Source of the DNA: Gemmatimonadota bacterium
GTDB lineage: Bacteria; Gemmatimonadota; Gemmatimonadetes; Longimicrobiales; Gaopeijiaceae
Assembly: GCA_022823145.1 (NCBI GenBank)
Contig: JAJDXS010000070.1
Coordinates: forward strand, 1-64,000
Direction: 5' to 3'
DNA length: 64,000 nucleotides
The notes under the pieces were generated by a model, which worked only from the letters and a program-made list of their open reading frames with translations, searched no databases and was not told where the DNA came from. Below are positions 1 through 7,910 of the stretch, piece after piece. A program made the translations under genes and the position numbers. Within the stretch, counting starts at the first letter, position 1. Each line of letters starts with the position of its first letter.

Positions 1-113
1 GGGCGACGGCCGCGACGACGGCGGCGAGCCCGGCGGCCCGTAGTCCCGGTTCCGCGGAACCGCCGGGCGCACCGATGCTCGGATGGGTCAGGAGGTGCTT
101 TGGAGAGGCGCCT

Positions 114-1217
114 CTATCCTCCCCACACCTCCCCGAACACCCGGAGATAGTTCTCGCCCAGGAACTTGAGGATCACCTCGTCCGAGTGACCGCGCGCGGC
201 CAGCGCATCGGTCAGGCGCGGCACCTTCGAAATGTCCTCGAGGCCGGCCGGGGCCATCTCCTTGCCGTAGTGATCGCTGCCCAGCCCGATGTGGTCGGGT
301 CCCATGACGTCCAGCGCCGTCTCGATGTCCCGCACCACGCTGTCCAGGTCGCGGTGCGCGACGTGGATGAGGCCCAGGACGCCGCCGTTGGCCGCCAGCG
401 CATCCAGCATCCAGCGATCGCGGGGCAGTTCGAGGCGGGGGCGGGGCAGCTTGCCGTCCAGCAGATCCTGCGCCTCGGGTGCCGTGTCGGGGAACATGGT
501 GGGCGTGGTGTGCGAGAGGACGACGGGATTGCGGGTGAGCTCGAGGATCTCGCTGAAGCCGGCCTCGCCGATGTGCACCAGGTCGATCACGATCCCGAGC
601 CCGTCCATCCGCCGGACGACTTCCTTGCCGAGCGCGGTCAGGCCGCCGCGCCGATCCGCGGCCCAGCAGCCGTCGGCGAAGATGTTGCGGCGAGTGTGCG
701 TCAGGCTCCCGGAGCGCAGGCCGAGGCGGTAGTACAGGTCGAGAAAGCGCGGGTCGGTGCCCAGGGCTTCGCACCCCTCGAAGGTGAGGACCAGCGCGAC
801 CTTCTCCTCCGCCTTGGCGCGGCGGATGTCGCCGACCGTCGTGGCGAGCACGAGTTCGTCGTGGCGGTCGATCTGCTCATGCAGATTCCACACCATCTCC
901 ATGCCCCGCCGCACGGGATCGCGCAACCAGTCGTCGTCGAGGTAGATCGCGCAGAGCTGCGCGGTGACCCCGCCCTCCCGCCAGCGTGGCAGGTCGTACT
1001 GACCCATGGGGCCGAACCAGACCGTGTGGGCGCCCATGCCGAAGCGGACCAGCGGATTGTGCTCCAGCCCCGGCGGCGGCTCCCAGTCGAGATCGGGCAC
1101 CTCAACGCGGTCGCCGAGGGTCATCTTGCCCTCGGTGATGGGAATCAGGATGTCGCTGTGGCCGTCGACGACGATGGCGCGGCGGTGGAGGTCGGCAGCA
1201 CCACGCTGCGCCGTCAC
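114..1217 (-). CDS. M19-family membrane dipeptidase (renal dipeptidase-like)
   Basis: This 367-residue protein looks like a peptidase of family M19, zinc enzymes that hydrolyse dipeptides (often with a D-residue) and some beta-lactam-like amides. The family metal motif is visible near the N-terminus as DGHSD (His20, Asp22), followed by TFEG with the bridging Glu, DLVHIGE, LSHTTP and GLGSDHYG, which match the other metal or substrate residues of the family. The length is normal. No signal peptide is visible, so the enzyme is probably cytoplasmic. The start is GTG, overlapping the stop of the upstream CocE-type gene by 4 bp (GTGA), which makes translational coupling likely. It is the last gene of a four-gene hydrolase operon. 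Its true substrate cannot be read from sequence. Confidence 0.9.
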   Translation of the reverse strand: MTAQRGAADLHRRAIVVDGHSDILIPITEGKMTLGDRVEVPDLDWEPPPGLEHNPLVRFGMGAHTVWFGPMGQYDLPRWREGGVTAQLCAIYLDDDWLRDPVRRGMEMVWNLHEQIDRHDELVLATTVGDIRRAKAEEKVALVLTFEGCEALGTDPRFLDLYYRLGLRSGSLTHTRRNIFADGCWAADRRGGLTALGKEVVRRMDGLGIVIDLVHIGEAGFSEILELTRNPVVLSHTTPTMFPDTAPEAQDLLDGKLPRPRLELPRDRWMLDALAANGGVLGLIHVAHRDLDSVVRDIETALDVMGPDHIGLGSDHYGKEMAPAGLEDISKVPRLTDALAARGHSDEVILKFLGENYLRVFGEVWGG

Positions 1218-3040
1218 TGCGAACCTCCGCCAAGTCCGCCCTCCACCACCGGCAGTTCGATACGCGACGCGTCCGCGCCGCCACGGTACACCGTGAGGGT
1301 GGCGTCGCCATCCGCGGGCACCGGGTCGAACATGCCGGCGTCGGCTCCTGCGATCGCGACCCGGATCCGGTGCCCCGCTCGGATCAGTGCGGCGATGGGC
1401 CAGAGCCGGAAGCTGAGCGTCACGGCCTCGCCGGCCAGCATGGGCTCGCCGTCGGCGCGCGCAAACGAGTGGTATGGCTCCTCGCCCTCGAAATAGGGGT
1501 TGGGCACGGTTTGGCGGTGGATGAGCCGCAACCCGCCCTCGGTCACGTAGCGGCTCCGGCCCTCCGGATCGACGTCTTCCAGGTAGACGAAGAGCGCGCC
1601 GTCATCCCGGTCCGACGCCAGGTTCAGCGTGATGACCGGGTAGCCGGCGATCTGCAGGTCGGATTCGAGCGGGTCGGTGGTGTAGGTGAGCATGCGGGCG
1701 TCCATGTCGGCGCGGTCGTCAAGGTTGAGGATCGGGGTGCCCATCTGGGCCGCCCAGCGGTTGTCGGGGCCGGTCGTCACGTCCGGATCGACCGTGTAGC
1801 CGTCGCTGCCAGCCGTCACGGCCTCCGAATCCCCGGTCAGGCGCCCCTCCGAGTCCATGTGGAACGTCGTGGTCGTGGTTCCCGGCGGCGGCCAGACCTC
1901 GGTGTCGTGATACGCTTCCTCGCCGAGGTTGAAGAAGCGCATGGCCGGCCACTCGTCGACGCCGTTGTCGGCGCCCCTGAGGTGGTGGTCGAAGAAGAGG
2001 CGCCGCATTTCCATCTGCTCGTCCACCGACGGCTGGGGCGGAAGAGGCGCCACACTCACGGAATAGGGGCTGGCGCTGTAGCCGCCGCCGTGCGTGGAGG
2101 CCAGGATGAGCACCTTCTGGGGGTTGGAGAAGTGCCGGAAGCGCAGCAGCGTCCCGTCGGCGGTGCCCGCGTCCATCCAGCTGACCAGGACCAGCATCGG
2201 TACGCCCGACGCCTCGATCTCGGCCCTCCAGTGGATCGGACCGATCTCGGCCCAGGTCTGGTCCCCCCCGACCACGTCGTCGCGGTATTCCGTGGCCAGC
2301 ACCGCCCGGAACACGTCGGGGTTGGCCGCGTGCTCCGCCACGGCCGACGCAAGCAGCGAGCCGTCCTGGTCTTCGTCGACACGCGCCACGCCGGCGCCCA
2401 TCGCTTCCACGTCGTTGTCGTCCATCTGGCCGACCAGGTCGCCCCAGGTCTCGATGAAGCCCCGCGCCAGCAGGCCATAGGGACGGATCGGGCTGGGATA
2501 GGCGTCGAAGTCCGACCATCCCGGAATGACGGCCCTGACCGCCGGGTGGTTCACGGCGGCGAGCAACTCGGCCGTGGTGCCCGTGTACGAGGTCCCGTAG
2601 GCGCCCACCGCCCCGTCCGACCATTCGCGCGCCACCACCCAGTCCACCACGTCGTACGCGTCGAGGACCTCCCGCCGCCCGTACTCCACGGGACGCGTCC
2701 CGAACGAGGCGCCGCTGCCGCGCGCATCCACCTTGACCAATGCGTAGCCGTGGGCAAGAAAATGGCGATCCAGGTCAGACAGGGTGTTGATGCGCTCGCC
2801 CGTCTCGGGGTCCTCCAGACCGCGCCGGTAGCGTGTCAGCGTGAGGAGCGCGGGATACGGCGGGTCGTGGTTCTCCGCCGGCAGGTAGACATCGGCGGCG
2901 AGACGGGTCCCGTCCTCGGCAGCGATGTAGGACGAGGATACGTCGGGCCCGGATGGCACCCTCTCCGCCGCGGGATCGCAGGCGACGAGGACCCCGGCAA
3001 GGATGGCGGCCGCATGGCGCGGCGAACATTTCCCCGTCAC
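1214..3040 (-). CDS. CocE/NonD-family alpha/beta hydrolase, lipoprotein (X-Pro dipeptidyl-peptidase-like)
   Basis: This 608-residue alpha/beta hydrolase belongs to the CocE/NonD and X-Pro dipeptidyl-peptidase (S15) group, which cleaves acyl esters, amides or Xaa-Pro dipeptides. The nucleophile Ser151 sits in GTSYTG; a candidate Asp is in SWMDAG and a candidate His in ASTHGGG. The C-terminal half resembles the jelly-roll domain of the family. The N-terminus has a hydrophobic stretch ending in LVAC (Cys21), a lipobox, so the protein is probably lipid-anchored. The start is GTG at 3040, overlapping the stop of the amidohydrolase gene by 4 bp. The reading frame stays open upstream, but that part overlaps the amidohydrolase and has no export signal, so it was not included. 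Confidence 0.9.
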   Translation of the reverse strand: MTGKCSPRHAAAILAGVLVACDPAAERVPSGPDVSSSYIAAEDGTRLAADVYLPAENHDPPYPALLTLTRYRRGLEDPETGERINTLSDLDRHFLAHGYALVKVDARGSGASFGTRPVEYGRREVLDAYDVVDWVVAREWSDGAVGAYGTSYTGTTAELLAAVNHPAVRAVIPGWSDFDAYPSPIRPYGLLARGFIETWGDLVGQMDDNDVEAMGAGVARVDEDQDGSLLASAVAEHAANPDVFRAVLATEYRDDVVGGDQTWAEIGPIHWRAEIEASGVPMLVLVSWMDAGTADGTLLRFRHFSNPQKVLILASTHGGGYSASPYSVSVAPLPPQPSVDEQMEMRRLFFDHHLRGADNGVDEWPAMRFFNLGEEAYHDTEVWPPPGTTTTTFHMDSEGRLTGDSEAVTAGSDGYTVDPDVTTGPDNRWAAQMGTPILNLDDRADMDARMLTYTTDPLESDLQIAGYPVITLNLASDRDDGALFVYLEDVDPEGRSRYVTEGGLRLIHRQTVPNPYFEGEEPYHSFARADGEPMLAGEAVTLSFRLWPIAALIRAGHRIRVAIAGADAGMFDPVPADGDATLTVYRGGADASRIELPVVEGGLGGGSQ

Positions 3041-4437
3041 CGGTCGACCTTCATCGAGCTGATGATCGGGGCCACGGGCAGCGCGTCGAGGTCGACCTCC
3101 CTCCCCTCCTTGATCACCATGTGAATCGTCCGGTAGTTGTACGCGCTCTCGAGCGGGTTCTCCTCGAGGATCACGATGTCGGCCCACCGGCCGGGCTGCA
3201 GCGTTCCGATCTCGTCCTCGAGCCAGTAGGCCTCGGCGACGTTGCTGGTCGTCGACTTGAGGATCTCCATCGGGTCCATGCCCAGCTCCTCCAGGCCCAC
3301 CAGGGCATTGAAGTGCCCCTCGCCCAGCTTCACGCGTGAATCGACCGTGTCGGAGGCCAGGGTCGCGGACTCTGCCAGCAGCACCGGGTTCTCGATCCCC
3401 GCGTCGGTCGACATCAGCAGCTTTGCGCCCGCCTCGATCATGTTCCGGCGGTTGATCGCGCCGATCTTCATGTACGGCGTGAGCCCCGTCGGGCTGTGCT
3501 CCTCGAGCGCGGCCAGGCGGCGCGCGGTGATCGGCAGGACCGAACACGCGATCCCGCGGTCGACCATCTTCCGGATCGACTCCAACGGGATCGGGATCTC
3601 GGGCCCCGAAATCCCGCAGTGCGTGATGATGTCCACGCCGGCCTCGATCGCCATGTCGAAGCTCTCGACCGAAGTGGTATGCGTCTGCACGGTCATGCCC
3701 GCGCGGTGCCCCTCCTCGACGATCACCCGCTGCACGCGCTCCGAGAACGAGATCAGGTTCATGTCGACGTGCCCGCTGGCCCCGTACTTGAGGAAGTCCA
3801 TCCCGAGCGTCGTGTAGTTGCGGATCACGTCGGCGACCGAATCGGGCGTCATCCACAGCAGCTCGCGTCCGGTGTCCTCCTCCCAGGTGTTGTTGATGCG
3901 CTTCACGAACTGTTGGCTCACGTACGGCGCGTGCGACTCGCGGAAGTCCGGCCCGAGCGGTCCGCTGAAGCCGATGATGTTGCCGGCAAGGTAGATCCGG
4001 CTCCCCGGCGCCTCGCCCGCGTTGATCATGTCGCGCGCCCGCGCGAGGGCCGCACGTGGTCCCCAGGTGTCGAAGACGGTCGTCTGCCCGGTCTTCAGCG
4101 CGATCTGGGCCGCCTCGAGGACGATTTCGTGCAGGCGGTGCTCATGCAGGATGAGCGTCTCGAGGTCGAGGTTGAGGAAGAGATGGAGGTTGCCGTCCAT
4201 CAGCCCGGGGATGACGTACTTGCCCCCGGCATCGATCGTGGCCGCGCCCGCGGGGACAGGGGTCGAGGCGGCGGGCCCGGCGGCGGTGATGCGCCCGTCG
4301 TCAAACACGACGACGCCGTCTTCGACAGGCGCGGCACCCGTTCCATCGATCACGGTGCCGCCGGTGATAGCGACCGTCTGGGCCGCGGCGCCCTGCGCGA
4401 GCGCGGCGGTGAGAAGTAGTGCGAATGATCTGCTCAT
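3037..4437 (-). CDS. Secreted amidohydrolase-family protein with altered HxH motif
   Basis: This 466-residue member of the amidohydrolase superfamily has a signal peptide (MSRSFALLLTAALAQGAAAQ, cut near residue 20). The family layout is clear: a small N-terminal beta domain (VAITGGTVIDGTG), PGLMDG at about residues 78-82, a candidate carbamylated Lys in FLKYG, metal His residues in TVQTHTTS and ITHCG, the Asp in LLMSTDAG, and the closing beta domain (LQPGRWADIVILEENPL). The usual first metal ligand in DxHxH is Asn83 here (DGNLH), so metal binding may be mononuclear or altered. A GGAG Shine-Dalgarno lies about 8 nt before the ATG. It is the second gene of the operon, 13 bp after the serine hydrolase. 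Substrate unknown; imidazolonepropionase-like or peptidase-like roles are both possible. Confidence 0.88.
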   Translation of the reverse strand: MSRSFALLLTAALAQGAAAQTVAITGGTVIDGTGAAPVEDGVVVFDDGRITAAGPAASTPVPAGAATIDAGGKYVIPGLMDGNLHLFLNLDLETLILHEHRLHEIVLEAAQIALKTGQTTVFDTWGPRAALARARDMINAGEAPGSRIYLAGNIIGFSGPLGPDFRESHAPYVSQQFVKRINNTWEEDTGRELLWMTPDSVADVIRNYTTLGMDFLKYGASGHVDMNLISFSERVQRVIVEEGHRAGMTVQTHTTSVESFDMAIEAGVDIITHCGISGPEIPIPLESIRKMVDRGIACSVLPITARRLAALEEHSPTGLTPYMKIGAINRRNMIEAGAKLLMSTDAGIENPVLLAESATLASDTVDSRVKLGEGHFNALVGLEELGMDPMEILKSTTSNVAEAYWLEDEIGTLQPGRWADIVILEENPLESAYNYRTIHMVIKEGREVDLDALPVAPIISSMKVDR

Positions 4438-4450
4438 ACCTGACTCTCCT

Positions 4451-5932
4451 TCAGTCAGCTCGGGGCACCATTCGGGCGCCCTGGGCGAGGTAGTTCATGC
4501 GCCCGTCCGGACGCGGGTCAAGGAAGCTCATGATCGCCGCGGTGGCGTTGCCTTCGGCGTCGGGGAAGGTGAAGGCGTCGTTCCCTACGGGTTGCAGGGC
4601 GATCGGCGGGGTGGGCTCCATCGGCGTGTCGTCGTAGAAGCGGAACTTCGCCCACAGCGAGACGCCGATCCCGCCTTCCATCTCCACGATCTCGTAGCTC
4701 TGGGCGACGTTCTCGTAGCGGCCCGCGTAGCGCGCAATGTCGACCTCGGCGTCGACGATCGGCCTTACCACCGGCGCCGGCGGCGCGACTCCGGCGGCCT
4801 CCTCCATCCACTTGCCGGAAAGCTCGCCGGTCAGCCCGCCGCCGTGCGACGAGTTGGCCGCCACCGCGACCGCAACGTTGCTCTCGGGATGCGCAATCAG
4901 CGTAGCGAGAATGCCGGGCCCGCCGCCCCCGTGCGACACGAAGCCGCCCTCGGAGAGCATCCAGCCCAGGCCGAACGCGACCGGCGAGCCCTGTCCGCGT
5001 CCCCTGGTGGTTTCGGTCCGCATCGCACGTGCGCTCTCGGGCGAGAGGATCGCGGTTCCGTTCAGCCCGGTGCCGTCGGCCATGTGCGCGGCCGCGAAGG
5101 TGACCAGGTCGGCAGGCGACATCATGGCCGTCGCCCCTGCCGGCGCGAAACTGATCGGAAGAAAGGCGAATGACGTCCGGACCGGCTCGCCGGTCTCGGG
5201 GTTTGTGAAGTGGCCGACGCTGGCCCGGTGCAGAAGAGCGTCCTCGGGCAGGACGGCGGCGTGCTCCATGTCCAGCGGCTGGAAGATCCGCTCCTTCATG
5301 AGGTCGTACCAGCTGCGGCCGCGGATCCTCTGGCACAGATAGCCCGCGATGACCGTGGCCGTATTGCAATAGGACGTGTCGGCGCCGGGTTCGTGGATCT
5401 TCCCCATGTTGGCGAAGCGCGGGATCGCCTTCTCGATGGTCTCCTCGTCGTGGCCCTGCTCCGGCACCATCTCGCCGTCGATCCCGCTGGTGTGGTTGAC
5501 CAGCATACCGACCGTGATTCGCGCGAGGTGATCGGGATCCGCGATGCGCAACTCGGGCAGATAGGTCGACACGGGCGCCGACAGATCGACCAGCCCGTCG
5601 TCCACCAGCTGCATGAGGAGCGTCGTGTTGAACACCTTGGTGATCGACCCGATGTGCATCACGGTATCGGGCGTCATCTCCACGCCGGTGGTCACGTTGA
5701 CCAGTCCGGCGGCCGCGGTGCGGGTCTCGCCGTGCGCGAACACCGCCGCGCTGGCACCGACCACCCCGTGGCGGGCGAGCGCCTCTTCGAGGTCGGCCTG
5801 CATGGACGACGTGCCCTGCCCCGCACCTGGTCCCGCGGGCGAATCCGGGGCGCACGCGGCCGCGCTCGCTACCGTCGGTACAGTCGCCGCGAGCGCCGCG
5901 CTCTTGAGGAAGTCTCTCCGGGTCGTGGTCAT
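4451..5932 (-). CDS. Tat-exported serine hydrolase of the beta-lactamase class C/AmpC fold
   Basis: This 493-residue protein has the serine beta-lactamase/D-Ala-D-Ala carboxypeptidase fold (family S12). Ser96-x-x-Lys99 lies in HIGSITKV, the Tyr-x-Asn motif in SYCN (Tyr188), and the HGG motif in VSHGGGGPG, so all three catalytic boxes are present. A C-terminal beta-barrel-like extension follows, as in many esterase-like members. The start at 5932 gives MTTTRRDFLKS, a twin-arginine signal, so export is folded and periplasmic. Longer upstream starts place non-conserved sequence before that signal. It is the first gene of the four-gene hydrolase operon. It could be an esterase or peptidase; resistance to beta-lactams is not implied. 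Confidence 0.9.
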   Translation of the reverse strand: MTTTRRDFLKSAALAATVPTVASAAACAPDSPAGPGAGQGTSSMQADLEEALARHGVVGASAAVFAHGETRTAAAGLVNVTTGVEMTPDTVMHIGSITKVFNTTLLMQLVDDGLVDLSAPVSTYLPELRIADPDHLARITVGMLVNHTSGIDGEMVPEQGHDEETIEKAIPRFANMGKIHEPGADTSYCNTATVIAGYLCQRIRGRSWYDLMKERIFQPLDMEHAAVLPEDALLHRASVGHFTNPETGEPVRTSFAFLPISFAPAGATAMMSPADLVTFAAAHMADGTGLNGTAILSPESARAMRTETTRGRGQGSPVAFGLGWMLSEGGFVSHGGGGPGILATLIAHPESNVAVAVAANSSHGGGLTGELSGKWMEEAAGVAPPAPVVRPIVDAEVDIARYAGRYENVAQSYEIVEMEGGIGVSLWAKFRFYDDTPMEPTPPIALQPVGNDAFTFPDAEGNATAAIMSFLDPRPDGRMNYLAQGARMVPRAD

Positions 5933-6164
5933 GGCATTGTCCTGGGTTGCCGCCGGGAAACAGACGCGCAGCCAGCGCCGTACTGCGCCAACGCGCCGGG
6001 ACTGCCAGAATAGGTCGCGCGCCACTTCGCCGCCAACCGCCGCAGGGCGGATCGTTACGATTCGACACCCCGCCCACCACACCCTTGCGATATCGTTCCC
6101 GAATGCCTGCCCTCCCTCTCTCGGCAATTGACCTCACGTCGTTCCTGGCGGAAGCATCGCTCTC

Positions 6165-7142
6165 TTGATCCGCCGGCTCTTTGTCGCGCTCAGCCTGGCC
6201 GGGGTCGTAGTGGCGACGGTGGTCGTGCTGACCAGGAACGGACAGGCGGCCGACGCGCTCCTCGCCCTGCCGCTCTGGAACCACATGGCGGCACTGGGGA
6301 CGATGATGGCGGAAGTCACCCTCCGCGGCGTCCGCTTTGTCGTCCTCGCCGCCGTCATGGGCTTCCCGGTCCCGCTCGCCACCTCGACGCTCTCGCAGCT
6401 GGCCGGGGACGGCGGTGGAGCGGTTACCCCGGGGCGCTCCGGCGCGGACCCCTGCAAGGCGCTCATCCTCCACCGGCGGGGTGTTCGCGGCGGACACATC
6501 GGCGCACTCCTGGTCGGTGAGGCGCTGGCCGAGGCGGTCCTGCTCCCCGTCTGCGCCGCGGTTCTGGCGCTGGCTCTCGACGTACCGCTCGCGGCACTCT
6601 CCGGACCGCTCGCCTGGTCGCTCGTCGCCCTGACGATCGTCGGGTTAGCGGTCCGGCTCGCGCCATCGCGGGAGGCCACCGCCCCCCGCTTCCTGCAGCG
6701 CTTCGGCGTGCGGGGCGCGCGGTGGGAGCGCATCGTCCGGGTCGCTGCCGACTTCCGCGAGGCCGCGGGGGCGCTGCGGCACATACGGGCGCTGCCCCTC
6801 GCCCTGCTGGCCTTCGCCACGATCGGGCACATCGCCGCCCGCCTTCTGGTGCTGCCCGCGCTGGCGGGCCCCGCCACCGTTATCGCGAACCCGGAAGCGC
6901 TCGTGGCCTGGCCGTTCTTCCTGCTCTACGGCGGCTCCCTCATCCCGGCGCCCGGCGGCGCGGGCCTCATAGAGGCCGGCTTCGTCACCATGGTTGGAGA
7001 CTACCTTCCCGCCGCGCAGGTGGGCGCGTTCGCGTTCTGGTGGCGCTTCTACACCTTCCACCTCCCGGCGGCGCTTGGGTGGATCGTCCTGGTGCTGACG
7101 CGGCGGGGGGAGGGCGCGCGCGGAGGTGCGTCCCGGCCTTGA
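6165..7142 (+). CDS. Multi-pass membrane protein, flippase-like (UPF0104/LPG synthase TM-domain type)
   Basis: This is a 325-residue integral membrane protein with about seven hydrophobic segments. It resembles the lysylphosphatidylglycerol synthase transmembrane-domain/UPF0104 group, whose members are thought to flip lipids. The supporting motifs are GAVTPGRSGADPCKAL, like the family's 'atPgrlGe' box near the first third, and IPAPGGAGLIEAGF near the C-terminus. The start is TTG at 6165 with GGAAG about 12 nt upstream; no nearer ATG gives a complete first membrane helix. It is divergent from the serine hydrolase operon, and the 232 bp between them must hold both promoters, though none stands out. 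Which lipid it handles is unknown. Confidence 0.7.
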   Translation: MIRRLFVALSLAGVVVATVVVLTRNGQAADALLALPLWNHMAALGTMMAEVTLRGVRFVVLAAVMGFPVPLATSTLSQLAGDGGGAVTPGRSGADPCKALILHRRGVRGGHIGALLVGEALAEAVLLPVCAAVLALALDVPLAALSGPLAWSLVALTIVGLAVRLAPSREATAPRFLQRFGVRGARWERIVRVAADFREAAGALRHIRALPLALLAFATIGHIAARLLVLPALAGPATVIANPEALVAWPFFLLYGGSLIPAPGGAGLIEAGFVTMVGDYLPAAQVGAFAFWWRFYTFHLPAALGWIVLVLTRRGEGARGGASRP

Positions 7143-7146
7143 CGGA

Positions 7147-7175
7147 ATGTGACCAGTCACCGAGACTGGTCACAT
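7147..7175. promoter_or_regulatory. Perfect inverted repeat over the antitoxin start: likely autoregulatory operator
   Basis: Two 11-bp arms (ATGTGACCAGT and ACTGGTCACAT) are perfectly complementary and separated by 7 bp. The right arm overlaps the ATG of the antitoxin gene at 7174. Phd/YefM and VapB antitoxins commonly repress their own operons by binding such palindromes, so an operator is the simplest reading. It could also act as an RNA hairpin that hides the start codon. Confidence 0.7.
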
Positions 7176-7485
7176 GGAATCGATCAACGCATCCTACTTC
7201 AAGGCGCGCTGCCTCAAGATCCTCGACCGCGTGCGGGAGACCGGAGAACGGATCGTCATTCTCAAGCGTGGCCAGCCGGTGGCGGAGCTGTGGCCTCCCA
7301 GCAATACGGAATCACAGTATCCGCAGTCCGAATTGAAGGGCACCGTCACGGTGGTCGGTGACATCGTTGGGCCGGCGCTGCCGGAACACCATTGGGACAG
7401 CCTGGCGGGCGTTGGAGGCAAATCGCACGAGCTTGACGAAGACCGGCCCCCGGGAACACGAACCCGGATGGCAGGCGGCGAGTGA
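7174..7485 (+). CDS. Phd/YefM-family antitoxin of a type II toxin-antitoxin pair
   Basis: This small protein (103 residues) has an N-terminal Phd/YefM-type DNA-binding fold: ASYFKARCLKILDRVRETGE followed by IVILKRGQPVAELWP matches the family's 'ea...l..ll..v..geriiItrrGkpvA.l' pattern. The C-terminal half is polar and probably binds and neutralises the toxin encoded next. The stop overlaps the toxin start by 4 bp (GTGA). No clear Shine-Dalgarno is present; the start codon lies inside an 11-bp-arm palindrome, so transcription and possibly translation are autoregulated. Confidence 0.88.
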   Translation: MESINASYFKARCLKILDRVRETGERIVILKRGQPVAELWPPSNTESQYPQSELKGTVTVVGDIVGPALPEHHWDSLAGVGGKSHELDEDRPPGTRTRMAGGE

Positions 7486-7880
7486 CCGCGCTGCTGGACA
7501 CGCACGTCCTGATCTGGTGGCTTCAGGGCGAAGGGCCACTGTCAACCGCGCAGCGACGGGTCCTTGAGGCAGCCGACGCGGATTCGCCGCTGCGCATCTC
7601 CGACATCTCGCTGTGGGAGATCGCCATACTCCACAGCCTGCAGCGGATACGGCTTGCGCTTCCGCTCCGCGAGTGGCTGGCCAAGGCGGTCGCGCCGCCG
7701 CTGATCCGGCGCCACGGCATCTCGCCGGCTATCGCATCGGAAGTGGCCGCCCTGCCGGGCTCTTTCCACGGCGACCCCGCCGACCGCATCATTGTCGCGA
7801 CGGCCCGCGTTGTGGGAGCGACGCTGCTGACGCACGACCGTCACATCTTGAACTCCGGGCTCGTCGCGACACTGAGCTGA
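7482..7880 (+). CDS. PIN-domain toxin, VapC-like ribonuclease
   Basis: This 132-residue protein is a PIN-domain nuclease of the Sll0205-like type. The acidic residues of the active site are visible: LLDTHVLIWW near the N-terminus, ISDISLWEIA in the middle, GDPADRIIVATA and LLTHDRHI near the C-terminus. VapC toxins cleave tRNA or rRNA when freed from the antitoxin. The GTG start overlaps the antitoxin stop, so the two are co-translated. All key residues are present and the length is normal, so the pair looks intact. Confidence 0.9.
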   Translation: MTALLDTHVLIWWLQGEGPLSTAQRRVLEAADADSPLRISDISLWEIAILHSLQRIRLALPLREWLAKAVAPPLIRRHGISPAIASEVAALPGSFHGDPADRIIVATARVVGATLLTHDRHILNSGLVATLS

Positions 7881-7910
7881 GCCGGCTCCGCTCACGGAAG
7901 GAACACGCAA

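Noticed and set aside
1..113. Start of a minus-strand exported protein at the left edge
   Set aside because: One frame looks like a signal peptide (Ala/Val/Leu-rich), but no start codon or ribosome-binding site is visible and the gene body is outside the window.
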